Shown: positions 30,147 through 38,188 of the stretch, one piece after another
Layout of the letters: each line of letters begins with the position of its first letter
Numbering within the stretch: the first letter of the stretch is position 1
Origin: Maritimibacter fusiformis
Lineage (GTDB): Bacteria; Pseudomonadota; Alphaproteobacteria; Rhodobacterales; Rhodobacteraceae
DNA: 64,000 nucleotides
Assembly (NCBI RefSeq): GCF_008086115.1
Contig: NZ_VSIY01000003.1
Span: 620,001-684,000 of the forward strand
Reading direction: 5' to 3'
Notes under the pieces: model-generated
The model's input: the letters and a program-made list of their open reading frames with translations, nothing else
Told to the model about the DNA's origin: nothing
Databases searched by the model: none
Made by a program: the position numbers and the translations under genes

Positions 30147-30944
30147 ATGAAAGGCACCCCCGAACAGACGCCGCCGCGCGATCGCACGATGATCCGGCTG
30201 GAGGGCGTCAAGAAGACCTACGTCAGCCGCGAGGGCGCGCGGCAGGTGGCGATCAGCGATGCGACCATGACGGTGAACACCGGCGACCTGGTGTCGCTGG
30301 TCGGCCCGTCGGGATGCGGCAAGACCACGTTGCTCAAGATCCTCGCCGACCTGCACGATGCCGACGAGGGGGTGATCGAGATCGGCACCGACGATGACCC
30401 GTTCACCCCGGGGCGCGATGTCGGCATGGTGTTCCAGCAATCGCTGCTTTTGAAATGGCGCCGCGTGCTCGACAACGTGATGCTGCCCGCCGAGATTCTC
30501 GGCCTGCCCCGCGCCGAGGCACGTGCCCGCGCCCGGCACCTGATCGAGATGGTCGGGCTGGCGGGGTATGAGGACAAATACCCTTATGAGTTGTCGGGCG
30601 GGATGCAGCAGCGCGTCGCCATCGCCCGCGCGCTGGTGCACGACCCCAAGCTGGTGCTGATGGACGAACCGTTCGGCGCGCTCGATGCGCTGACCCGCGA
30701 AAAGATGAACCTCGAGCTTTTGCGGATCTGGGAAGAAAGCGGCAAGACCATCGTTTTCGTCACCCACTCGATCCAGGAGGCGGTGCTGCTCGGTTCGCAT
30801 TGCGCGGTGCTGACCTCGGGCCCGGCGCGGATGGCGGACTATTTCGACATCGACCTGCCCTATCCGCGCACCCTCGACATGAAGGTGACCGAGCCGTTCG
30901 GGGAATACACGAGGCGCATCTACAAGCTGCTCGGGATGGCCTGA
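30147..30944 (+). CDS. ABC transporter ATP-binding protein (NitT/TauT type)
   Basis: ATPase of 265 residues that energises the importer formed with the permease and binding protein of this cluster. Walker A is GPSGCGKTT, the signature is LSGGMQQR and Walker B is LVLMDEPFGALD. I chose the ATG at 30147 because a GAGGAAG ribosome site lies six bases upstream; an ATG at 30129 overlapping the previous stop is the alternative. It is the last gene of the TetR-controlled operon and converges on the AraC gene. Confidence 0.9.
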   Translation: MKGTPEQTPPRDRTMIRLEGVKKTYVSREGARQVAISDATMTVNTGDLVSLVGPSGCGKTTLLKILADLHDADEGVIEIGTDDDPFTPGRDVGMVFQQSLLLKWRRVLDNVMLPAEILGLPRAEARARARHLIEMVGLAGYEDKYPYELSGGMQQRVAIARALVHDPKLVLMDEPFGALDALTREKMNLELLRIWEESGKTIVFVTHSIQEAVLLGSHCAVLTSGPARMADYFDIDLPYPRTLDMKVTEPFGEYTRRIYKLLGMA

Positions 30945-30953
30945 ACGGGCGGC

Positions 30954-31940
30954 CTATTCGGCCCGCCGCATATCGGTCGGAGTCTGCCCGAACCGACGCG
31001 CGAAGCAGCGGTTGAAATAGGAAATGTCGCCAAAGCCGCAATCGAGCGCGATCTGCCCGATCTGCATGGCCCGCCGGCGCGGATCGGCCAGCCGGTCGCG
31101 CGCGCGCTCCAGCCGGGCCTCGAGCAGCAGCGCGGAGAAGGTCGCGCCGTCCTCGGCCAGAAGTTTGCGCACATAGCTTTCCGAGGCGTGCATCGAGGCC
31201 GCAAGGTCCGCCATGCGATACCCCGGGTCGGTGGCGTTGCGCCGGATCGCCGCGCGCGCCTGGGCGCGCCTTGCCGCACGCAGGCCCCGGTTCCGCGCCA
31301 CGTGCCAGGCATCGCGGTTCGCCCCGATCGCCAGCGCCGCAAGATCCAGCAGGTGTTCGCGTGCGACATGGCCTGTGCCGTCGCCCAGCGGCGCGTCGCG
31401 CGCCATCATCATCCGGCAATAGCCGGCCAGCAGGCCCAGCGCGTCATTCTGCCTTGGCACCACGGTGACCACCAGCCGGTCGACATCCGCCACCCGCTCG
31501 GCCAGCCGCCGCACCGGCAGCGACAGCGTCACGAACCGGCCCGCGCGCGAGCGGGTGCGCCCGATCTCGCTCGAGCAGCGCACCAGACCGTCGCCCGGAC
31601 CCAGCGTTTCATCGACCTGCCCCTGTTCCACCCGCACCACGCCGGTTTCGGGGATCAGGAACACGATGTCGTCATTGCCATCCGCGATCAGCGGCCGGGT
31701 GCGCGCGCAGGAGATCGCGCTTATATCGCCAACCCCGACCGAGGTGTCGCCGAGGAACTGGAACGACGCATCGTAGTGCAGCGGGGCATCGTCCAGCGTC
31801 TCCATGTCCAGCCGCACGAAACGCTGCCCGAACTCCTCGCGCCAGATGCCGACCCGGTCGGGCGCTGGCAGGGCCGCCGCCGAAAACCGAAGCGCACCGG
31901 CGGGTGCTGCGGGCTGTGTCTTGGGCTCCATGGCGGTCAT
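30954..31940 (-). CDS. AraC-family transcriptional regulator
   Basis: Regulator of 328 residues. The N-terminal 200 residues resemble the AraC_binding_2 type (WREEFGQRFVRLDME near residue 33). The C-terminal double HTH spans about 225-325, with MADLAASMHASESYVRKLL and IALDCGFGDISYFNRCFARRFGQTP. It is convergent with the ATPase gene, so a link to that cluster is not implied. A perfect palindrome about 100 bases upstream could be its target or another regulator's. The effector is unknown. Confidence 0.88.
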   Translation of the reverse strand: MTAMEPKTQPAAPAGALRFSAAALPAPDRVGIWREEFGQRFVRLDMETLDDAPLHYDASFQFLGDTSVGVGDISAISCARTRPLIADGNDDIVFLIPETGVVRVEQGQVDETLGPGDGLVRCSSEIGRTRSRAGRFVTLSLPVRRLAERVADVDRLVVTVVPRQNDALGLLAGYCRMMMARDAPLGDGTGHVAREHLLDLAALAIGANRDAWHVARNRGLRAARRAQARAAIRRNATDPGYRMADLAASMHASESYVRKLLAEDGATFSALLLEARLERARDRLADPRRRAMQIGQIALDCGFGDISYFNRCFARRFGQTPTDMRRAE

Positions 31941-32037
31941 GATCGTGCACCGGAAATGGGGAAAAAGAACTGGTTACGGCTGCCCGGATGCAAAACCCTG
32001 TCCCGCGCCGGGGCCGCCTGTCAAGCGACACGTGCGC

Positions 32038-32054
32038 CGAAACGTCCCGTTTCG
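32038..32054. promoter_or_regulatory. Palindrome in the araC / secreted-protein intergenic region
   Basis: Perfect inverted repeat CGAAACG-TCC-CGTTTCG between two divergent genes. The symmetry suggests an operator; which protein binds is unknown. Confidence 0.4.
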
Positions 32055-32143
32055 TCCCACCCGGCATCGCGCCCCGTCCAAGCCCCGCGCCCGCGACAAG
32101 GCTAGCATCGGCCCTCGTATTGTTCCGATTTTAGGGGGAAACC

Positions 32144-32620
32144 ATGAGACAACCCGTTCGTATCTGCACGCTTGCGCTGGCCGCGATGCTGGCCGTTCCG
32201 GCAACCCTGGTGGCCGACACCGCCTATGCACCGCCTGCGTTCGCGGCGGGCGAGAACGGTTGGGAAGACTATGTCGAGGCGCTGACACTCGACCGGGCCA
32301 GCGCTTCGGGTCTGTCCCCGACGCTCGACAGCGCGGAGGCCGCCGTGGTCCTTTTCCTCGCCAGCCGCATCCGGGGCGACAACGACTGGAAATCGGCGAT
32401 GGTGTCAGACCCCGACCGCAAGGCGAAAAAGGCTCTGAAGGCGTGGAAAGGCTGGACGCTGCATTCGGCCCGGCTCGAGGCGCGCAAGCTCAAGGACACG
32501 CGCGGCTATATCCGGGTCTGGATGGACTTCACCGTCGACGGGGACCGCGAAACCGGCAGCGACGATTTCACCATGCTGCGCGACGGCGACACCTGGCGCA
32601 TCGCATCGCCACCGTCCTGA
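32144..32620 (+). CDS. Secreted protein of unknown function
   Basis: Protein of 158 residues with a signal peptide (hydrophobic run LALAAMLAVPATLVA, likely cleavage after AYA or FAA). The mature part contains SAEAAVVLFLASRIRGDNDW, a Lys-rich KAKKALKAWKGW stretch and a C-terminal beta-rich part ending DDFTMLRDGDTWRIASPP, similar to the ends of small NTF2-like secreted proteins. A GGGGG ribosome site lies shortly before the ATG. I do not recognise the family. Confidence 0.65.
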   Translation: MRQPVRICTLALAAMLAVPATLVADTAYAPPAFAAGENGWEDYVEALTLDRASASGLSPTLDSAEAAVVLFLASRIRGDNDWKSAMVSDPDRKAKKALKAWKGWTLHSARLEARKLKDTRGYIRVWMDFTVDGDRETGSDDFTMLRDGDTWRIASPPS

Positions 32621-32632
32621 GCCAAGCAAAAC

Positions 32633-32661
32633 GCCCGCCCGGCACCTCTCGCCGGACGGGC
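32633..32661 (+). terminator. Possible hairpin terminator after the secreted-protein gene
   Basis: Inverted repeat GCCCG-C-CCGGC / GCCGG-A-CGGGC with one mismatch and a 7-base loop, between convergent genes. No T run follows. Confidence 0.4.
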
Positions 32662-32691
32662 CCCGCGCAAACTCCCCCCGTTATGAACCCC

Positions 32692-32973
32692 TCAGAGTTT
32701 GCCGCAGAAGGATCGCGTGCTCTCTTCCAGCGCGAAGACGCCCTTGATCAGCTTGCAGCTTCCCGGCATCGAGCTGTCGAAACTGTGCGGCAGAAACGAC
32801 CAGCTGTCACAGCCCTCGGTCTCCTTGCAGGCCGCGACGCATTCATCGGGCGTCAGGAAAGTGTCGATATATCCCACCTGGTCGACCGGGGTGATCGAAC
32901 AGTTCTCGAACTCCTCGGCCAAGGCCGGGCCCGCCAGGACCGCGATGGCGGCGGCAACGCAAAGGTTTTTCAT
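32692..32973 (-). CDS. Small secreted PAN/Apple-like domain protein
   Basis: Protein of 93 residues with a clear signal peptide (MKNLCVAAAIAVLAGPALA). The mature part has six cysteines (C25, C45, C49, C55, C73, C90) in a PAN/Apple-type arrangement, including TPDECVAACKETEGCDSWSF, enough for three disulfides in the periplasm. PAN domains bind proteins or carbohydrates. The ATG at 32973 follows an AGGGAGA site. It is unlikely to share a transcript with its neighbours. Confidence 0.72.
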   Translation of the reverse strand: MKNLCVAAAIAVLAGPALAEEFENCSITPVDQVGYIDTFLTPDECVAACKETEGCDSWSFLPHSFDSSMPGSCKLIKGVFALEESTRSFCGKL

Positions 32974-33196
32974 GTCTGTCTCCCTGTGATGTTTCCCGAG
33001 GTGAAAGGCCCGGCCCGGTGACGAGGGCGAACCCCGCCACCGGAAGAACGAAACACCCGGGAAAACCACAGATCGTTACCGCCAAACCGTTCACCATCGA
33101 ACACGGGTCCAGTTTGACGCGGTGCGGGGATTTGTCTTGGACAATGCGGGATCGCCGCTTGGCCTCGGCGCTATGGCCCGCGCCGGGTTCAGCCGG

Positions 33197-33955
33197 TCAA
33201 TCCGCCCAGCCCATACGGCTGCGAATGTCGGGATCGCGGATGTCGGCCATGCTGCCGGCCAGGTCATCGGCGTCGCCACCCACCAGCCATGCGGCCATCC
33301 GGGCCGGTTGCGTCACCGGCGACAGGTTTTCGCGCGGGATGTCCGACACGCGGTTGATCTTGGCGGCGCGGATGGCGACCTGCATTTCGGTGTCGACCAC
33401 GCCCGGAGACAGGCCGAAGGCCCGGATGCCCTCCGGCGCGCCTTCCAGATCGGCGCAGCGCGTCAGCATCAACAGCCCCGCCTTGGAGGCGCAATAGGCC
33501 GCCCAGCCTTCCAGTGGCGCCACGGCGGCGCCCGACAGCAGGTTCAGGATGCGCCCGCCGCCCCTGAGGTGCTGCCAGCCCGCGGCGATCACCGCCGCCG
33601 GACCCGACAGGTTGACGCGCGCGGCCCGGTCGAACTCGACCGGGTCCAGCGCCGCGATCCGGGCCATGGGCTCGATCACCGCGGCGTTGTTGACCACGAT
33701 ATCCAGCCCGCCGAGCACGTCGGCGGCCGCGTCGATCCGCCCGGCGATTGCCCCGAGGTCGGACACGTCCAGCCCATGATCGAAGGCCTGTCCGCCGGCA
33801 TTGACGATCTCGGCGACGACCTCGTCGCAGTCTCCGGCGTTGCGCCCGCAGACCGCAACATGCGCGCCCTGGGTCGCCATCACGCGGGCAATCTCGGCGC
33901 CGATCCCGTGGCGCGCGCCGGTGACCAGCGCGCGTTTTCCGTCGAGTGGTTTCAT
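33197..33955 (-). CDS. Short-chain dehydrogenase/reductase (SDR)
   Basis: Classical SDR of 252 residues. The cofactor loop is TGARHGIG (about 12-19), followed by NNAA at the central strand and the catalytic YCASK preceded by the LLSGAA Ser element. The Arg in CGRN suggests NADP(H), as a weak inference. The AGGAG ribosome site fixes the start at 33955. It is monocistronic and the substrate is unknown. Confidence 0.9.
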   Translation of the reverse strand: MKPLDGKRALVTGARHGIGAEIARVMATQGAHVAVCGRNAGDCDEVVAEIVNAGGQAFDHGLDVSDLGAIAGRIDAAADVLGGLDIVVNNAAVIEPMARIAALDPVEFDRAARVNLSGPAAVIAAGWQHLRGGGRILNLLSGAAVAPLEGWAAYCASKAGLLMLTRCADLEGAPEGIRAFGLSPGVVDTEMQVAIRAAKINRVSDIPRENLSPVTQPARMAAWLVGGDADDLAGSMADIRDPDIRSRMGWAD

Positions 33956-34084
33956 CGGGTTCTCCTGTCGTTCGGACCCGGCTGACACGTCAGGCCCGGC
34001 TGGAAACCGAACCTTAACCTTATTGCGGGATTATGCGCGCATCATGCCCCGATTGCGGGCGATCTGACAGGGGAAAAACCGGAC

Positions 34085-34693
34085 ATGCACAGTGCCGTCG
34101 ACAGACGCGAACTGAAAAACGCGATGGCGCGGGTCACTTTGGAACGACGCCACACGGCAGGCTGCGAGTTGCTGCCCGACCGGGGGCATTTGCTCGACGA
34201 GATGCCGAAAGGCGCGGTGGCGGCGGAAATCGGCGTGGCCTTCGGCGACTACACGCGCGAGATCATGAACCGCACCGATCCCGCGCGCCTTTTCCTGATC
34301 GACGCCTGGGCCACCGAACGCTACCGCGAGGGGCTTGCGAAAATCCGGTCTGACTGGGCCGGCGAGATCGACGCGGGGCGGATCGTGATCGAACAGGGGC
34401 TGTCGACCGATGTGCTGCCGACGCTCGCGCCGGCCAGCCTCGACTGGGCCTATATCGACACCAACCACGCCTACCAGACCACGCTGGAGGAACTGGAGCT
34501 GTGCCGCACATTGGTGAAACCCGGCGGACGCATCGCCGGGCACGACTTCTGCACCGGCAACGTGATCGACGCGGTGCCTTACGGGGTGGTCGAAGCGGTG
34601 GCGAAGTTCTGCCACGACCACGACTGGGGCTTTCGCTTTCTCACGCTGGAGACGCGCGGGCATTTCTCGTTCTGCCTCGAGGCGCTGGCATGA
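34085..34693 (+). CDS. Class I SAM-dependent methyltransferase (Methyltransf_24 type)
   Basis: Protein of 202 residues. The SAM-binding start is AAEIGVAFGDYTREIM (about 41-56), followed by LFLIDAW and LDWAYIDTNHAYQTTLEEL, the D-x-N-H-x-Y signature of Methyltransf_24 proteins often linked to glycan or small-molecule methylation. GVVEAVAKFC and FSFCLEAL close the fold. It is encoded alone and the acceptor is unknown. Confidence 0.82.
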   Translation: MHSAVDRRELKNAMARVTLERRHTAGCELLPDRGHLLDEMPKGAVAAEIGVAFGDYTREIMNRTDPARLFLIDAWATERYREGLAKIRSDWAGEIDAGRIVIEQGLSTDVLPTLAPASLDWAYIDTNHAYQTTLEELELCRTLVKPGGRIAGHDFCTGNVIDAVPYGVVEAVAKFCHDHDWGFRFLTLETRGHFSFCLEALA

Positions 34694-34739
34694 TCGGTGC
34701 CGGCGCACGGGGCTGCCCTACGGCCCGCGCGGCCCCTTG

Positions 34740-35003
34740 CTAGCGCCCCGTCATCTGCCGGTAGGTCCCCATCATCCGGTTCGCGTTCATCATCGCCAAC
34801 AGGAAAAAGGCCGCGGCCGGGACCGGTGCCGCCGGTCGCGTCTCGGCGTTCGCCGCCGCGATCACGCCGGTGGGCCGATCGGGCACCTGCCCGCCGTCAT
34901 CTTCCCAGCGGGCGAGCATGTCGTCACCCGTTGCAACGGCCCGATCTCCGGCCAGTCCCGGGAACAGTTCGTCGAAGTCGGCTTTGCAGAGCATCATGGT
35001 CAT
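34740..35003 (-). CDS. Hypothetical small protein
   Basis: Protein of 87 residues. The first half is acidic (DFDELFPGLAGDRAVATGDDMLARWEDD, shown in part), followed by an Ala/Pro stretch and a short hydrophobic segment PAAAFFLLAMMNANRMMG that could be a membrane or amphipathic helix. AAGGGA lies close before the ATGs at 35003 and 34997. It is 36 bases downstream of the DUF1127 gene on the same strand and may be co-transcribed. The family is not recognised. Confidence 0.5.
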   Translation of the reverse strand: MTMMLCKADFDELFPGLAGDRAVATGDDMLARWEDDGGQVPDRPTGVIAAANAETRPAAPVPAAAFFLLAMMNANRMMGTYRQMTGR

Positions 35004-35039
35004 ATTCCCTTGTTGTAGGGTGAGGTCGGGCCGGTCGGG

Positions 35040-35297
35040 TCAGATCCCCCGGGCCAGCGGCACCATCCTCAGTTCCTCCGCGCTGAACCCCTCGACGATA
35101 TGCGCGATATCGCCACGATAGACGCCGATATCCGCGAGGGTCCGGTCATCGAGACGCTCGAGCGCCTGCCGCATCCGGTGTTTCTGCCAACGCCTCAGCG
35201 CAGACCCAATGACCCGCGCGAGCAGGCTGCCATCGGTTTGCACCCTGTCTTCATACGACGCGGGCCCCAACATGTTCCTTGTGATGTAGACGGACAT
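35040..35297 (-). CDS. DUF1127 family protein
   Basis: Small basic protein of 85 residues. The C-terminal DUF1127 motif is HRMRQALERLDDRTLADIGVYRGDI, given here as RMRQALERLDDRTLADIG. In Agrobacterium and Rhodobacter, small DUF1127 proteins are RNA-binding or affect RNA and stress responses. The longer N-terminal part (MSVYITRNMLGPAS) is typical of the roseobacter form. GGAGGATGAT precedes the ATG. Confidence 0.83.
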   Translation of the reverse strand: MSVYITRNMLGPASYEDRVQTDGSLLARVIGSALRRWQKHRMRQALERLDDRTLADIGVYRGDIAHIVEGFSAEELRMVPLARGI

Positions 35298-35871
35298 ATC
35301 ATCCTCCAAATACGAGATTGCCGATTGCACGACCTGAGCCATCGCGACCCTCGGAGACGAGGCGGCGCAGTGCGGCGCATCTCACTCCGGGGCGGCGTAA
35401 GTACCCCTGTCGTCCGATTGATCCAGAAAGATCGAATGGTCCCCCGTGGCGTGGCATCGGCACACAGGCCTGCCCCGCCCGGGGCTACCGGCGGTTCAGC
35501 AGATTTCCCGCGAATTGCAGGAACCTCGTATGAAGGCTAAACATCGTCATGACCCGTATATGATCCTTTCGCTCAGGCTTTTCAATCCAACCGGCCCGGG
35601 CTGCGACATTCCGGCGCAAACCCGCCTGATTCAGAGGGAATCTGCCCAATCCCGTCGCGCACCTGGCCAAGAGATTGACTTTGCTACGGGCAATGCCTAG
35701 CTCTGAGGGCATGTTGGACCGGCCTGATCATTTCCGATTTCTTTTGCTGAACCGCCCGCATCCCCGGGCGGTCTAGGCGCGTTCGCGCCTGCAATCCCCC
35801 GGGGCTCCTCACCATTCCAGTCATACCATGCGGCATTCATGCCGCCCCGCCGTGTCGCCCGAGGAAGAACC
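35298..35871. other. Non-coding stretch with two tandem hairpins
   Basis: No convincing gene is seen in 574 bases; the base composition is lower in G+C than in the surrounding genes. Near the right end are two perfect hairpins, ACCGCCCG/CGGGCGGT (35751-35772) and AGGCGC/GCGCCT (35775-35790), 80-120 bases upstream of the next gene. An sRNA or leader structure is possible but unproven. Confidence 0.4.
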
Positions 35872-36324
35872 ATGTCCCGTATCCAGCGCCTTCACACCGC
35901 CGAACCCGCAAGCCGGACCATCCGCAAATCCCCGACGCGGGTTGCGAGACACCTGCCCGCCGCCGACCGGCAGCACCTTGAACGGCACCTGAAGCGCTGC
36001 GCGGACGACGGCACGCCCGCGGCCCCGCTGCTGCGTCATGTCCTCGACCACAAGGTGCAGAGCACGACGCCGCTTGAGGGCGAATGCCCGCGCGATCTGG
36101 TCTGCTCCGGCCGGCTGGTGACCTGGTCGGTCGACGGCGGTCCGGCCCGCACCGGGCTGTTGTCGCACCGCGCCAGGACCGGGTCGCACAGCGGCGTGAT
36201 CGCGGTGGCGTCGCTTCTTGGCGCCACGCTGATGGGCATGCGGGTCGGCCAGCAGGCGCCGCTTCTGCGCGAAGACGGCGCGATCCTGTCGCTGACCGTT
36301 CTCAAGGTGTCAGACCCCACCTGA
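35872..36324 (+). CDS. Divergent GreA/Rnk-C-like protein
   Basis: Protein of 150 residues that aligns by eye with the Rnk-type protein encoded next: a helical half (LPAADRQHLERHLKRC) followed by a small beta domain in the place of the GreA/GreB C-terminal FKBP-like fold (VTWSVDGGP, then GVIAVASLLGATLMGMRVGQ). Key residues of that fold are only partly kept (ATLMGMRVGQ against VALIGLAEG). GAGGAAG precedes the ATG at 35872; an earlier ATG at 35839 lacks support. It is probably a diverged paralogue of the downstream gene; no function is assigned. Confidence 0.6.
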   Translation: MSRIQRLHTAEPASRTIRKSPTRVARHLPAADRQHLERHLKRCADDGTPAAPLLRHVLDHKVQSTTPLEGECPRDLVCSGRLVTWSVDGGPARTGLLSHRARTGSHSGVIAVASLLGATLMGMRVGQQAPLLREDGAILSLTVLKVSDPT

Positions 36325-36410
36325 CGCGCCCGCACCCGCAAGACCGGACCAGGGCGGCAGACCAGCCGCCGGACGCCCCCTATCCAACGTTCCATTCAAC
36401 CGAGAAACCA

Positions 36411-36860
36411 ATGGTGAGCCCCATGAACCAGATTATCCAGAACACCCCGCTGCGGCGGACCAAGACCCCGAAAATCGTCGTCAACCAGGATGACCTGGCC
36501 CATCTCGAAGGCCTGGCCGAAGGCGCGATGCAGCGCAATCCCGCACTGGCCGACCGCCTGCTGGACGAGCTTGGCCGCGCCCGCGTGGTTGCGGCAGCCA
36601 AGATGCCGGCCAATGTCGTCGCGATCGGCAGCACCGTCACCTACCGCGACGAAACCACCGGGCAGGAAAAGGCGATCACGCTGGTCTATCCCGAAGACGC
36701 CGACATCGCGCGCGGCCGGGTCTCGGTGATGACCCCGATCGGCGTGGCGCTGATCGGGCTGGCCGAAGGCGCCGCGTTCCACTGGGACACGCGTGAAAAC
36801 CAGCGCCGGATGCTGACGGTGATCCGGGTCGATCAAGACACCGACGGAGACGCGAATTGA
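36411..36860 (+). CDS. rnk: Nucleoside diphosphate kinase regulator (Rnk-like, GreA/GreB C-terminal fold)
   Basis: Protein of 149 residues. A helical N-terminal part (LAHLEGLAEGAMQRNPALADRLL in pieces) is followed by the GreA/GreB C-terminal domain GSTVTYRDETTGQEKAITL and ISVLTP-like RVSVMTPIGVALIGLAEG. Rnk proteins bind RNA polymerase and were described as regulators of nucleoside diphosphate kinase. An ATG at 36423 is an alternative start. It lies 86 bases downstream of a paralogous gene. Confidence 0.78.
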   Translation: MVSPMNQIIQNTPLRRTKTPKIVVNQDDLAHLEGLAEGAMQRNPALADRLLDELGRARVVAAAKMPANVVAIGSTVTYRDETTGQEKAITLVYPEDADIARGRVSVMTPIGVALIGLAEGAAFHWDTRENQRRMLTVIRVDQDTDGDAN

Positions 36861-37000
36861 CGCGCCCGCGCATGATTGCCGGCGATCCCGGCCCGCTTGA
36901 TGACCCCGGAGGAGGCGAACGGATGAGTTAAACCCAGCCGCCACGCTTTCTCCGGGCGTCCCGTGCCATTCACTGCCCCTTGTCTTTCCGGAGAACCACC

Positions 37001-37186
37001 ATGAGCCCCCGTCCCTCGCGCCGATATTGCACACGCTGCAACCTGTCGATGCCGCGTGCGGCCGCCCATCGTTGCCCGCATTGCCATCAGCCGATCGCGT
37101 CCGCCGGTCCCGGCGTGCCGCCGCAGATCGGCCCGCAGCCCCGTCCGACCCAACCCAGCCAGGCGCTTGCCAGAGGTGCGAAATGA
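37001..37186 (+). CDS. Small zinc-ribbon protein
   Basis: Protein of 61 residues with two CxxC knuckles, CTRC and CPHC (in RYCTRCNLSMPRAAAHRCPHC), a classic four-cysteine zinc ribbon, followed by a Pro-rich tail. GGAGA precedes the ATG. Its stop codon overlaps the MscS start (ATGA), so the two proteins are co-translated. It may be a partner or regulator of the channel; no family name is recognised. Confidence 0.65.
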   Translation: MSPRPSRRYCTRCNLSMPRAAAHRCPHCHQPIASAGPGVPPQIGPQPRPTQPSQALARGAK

Positions 37187-38124
37187 CCATTCGTCAGAAC
37201 GCGCGCCGTCTGGTCTGGCCTCTCACCCTGACGATCCTGAGCCTCGTGCCGGTGCTGTTTCACACCGAGATCGCCGGCCTGCTCGGTCAGGAAGACGGCC
37301 TGCCGCCGGGCTTGATCGCGCTCGCCTTTTTCGCGGCGGCGTGGCTGGTCAGCCGGGTGCTGGGCATCGCGCTCGACCAGGCGGGGTCGCGGCGGCGGCC
37401 CTATCCGCGGCTGCTGAAAGACCTGATCGCCGCCGTGGTGTTCCTGAGCGCCTTCGTCGCCACCGCCTCGGTCTACATGGGCCAGGGCGCGGTCGGCGCG
37501 CTGGCCGGCTCGGGCCTGATCCTGGCCATGCTGGGCTTTGCCATCCGCAACGTCGTGGCCGACACCCTGTCGGGTATCGCGCTGGGGATCGAGGGGCCGT
37601 TTCGCATCGGGGACTGGATCGATATCGAGGGGCTGGGGCGCGGCAAGGTGATCGAGATCGGCTGGCGCACCACCCGCATCCTGACCAGCGACGCAACCTA
37701 TCTGATCCTGCCCAACAGCCAGATCGCGCGTCGGCGCGTGACCAACTACTCGGCCCCCAAGCCGCAATACCGCGCCCAGGTCGCGATCACGCTGGATCAC
37801 TCGGTGCCGATCACCCGGGCGCGCGAGGTCATGCTCGAGGCCGTCGGCAAGGCGAAACTGATCCAGCACGACCCGGCCCCGGACGTGCGCGTGCTGGCCT
37901 ATGAAGAAGGCGGCATCACCTATGCCCTGCGCTACTGGCTGTCGCGGTTCGACCGGGATGTCGATTGCCGCGACGAGGTCTACAGCCTGGTCGACGATGC
38001 CCTGCGAAACGCGGGCACCCTGGCCCCGCGCCGGCGGATCGAATTCGTCGCGGCCGACCGGCTGCCCACGCCGCTCGGGCATCGTCCCGACCCGCGTCCG
38101 GCGCCGCAACCGGCGGCTTCGTGA
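37183..38124 (+). CDS. MscS-family mechanosensitive ion channel
   Basis: Membrane channel of 313 residues that opens on membrane tension to release solutes. It has three or four N-terminal membrane segments. The pore helix TM3 with its Gly/Ala pattern is ALAGSGLILAMLGFAIRN (about residues 105-122), then the beta domain IGDWIDIEGLGRGKVIEIGWRTT, seen as GDWIDIEGLGRGKVIEIG, and ILPNSQIARRRVTNYS. The C-terminal cytoplasmic alpha/beta vestibule is present. It is translationally coupled to a zinc ribbon protein. Confidence 0.9.
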   Translation: MTIRQNARRLVWPLTLTILSLVPVLFHTEIAGLLGQEDGLPPGLIALAFFAAAWLVSRVLGIALDQAGSRRRPYPRLLKDLIAAVVFLSAFVATASVYMGQGAVGALAGSGLILAMLGFAIRNVVADTLSGIALGIEGPFRIGDWIDIEGLGRGKVIEIGWRTTRILTSDATYLILPNSQIARRRVTNYSAPKPQYRAQVAITLDHSVPITRAREVMLEAVGKAKLIQHDPAPDVRVLAYEEGGITYALRYWLSRFDRDVDCRDEVYSLVDDALRNAGTLAPRRRIEFVAADRLPTPLGHRPDPRPAPQPAAS

Positions 38125-38188
38125 CCGGCGGCGTCGGCGGCTTGACACCTCTGCGCCACCGACGGAGGCTGGGTGCGAGGGAACGTCG

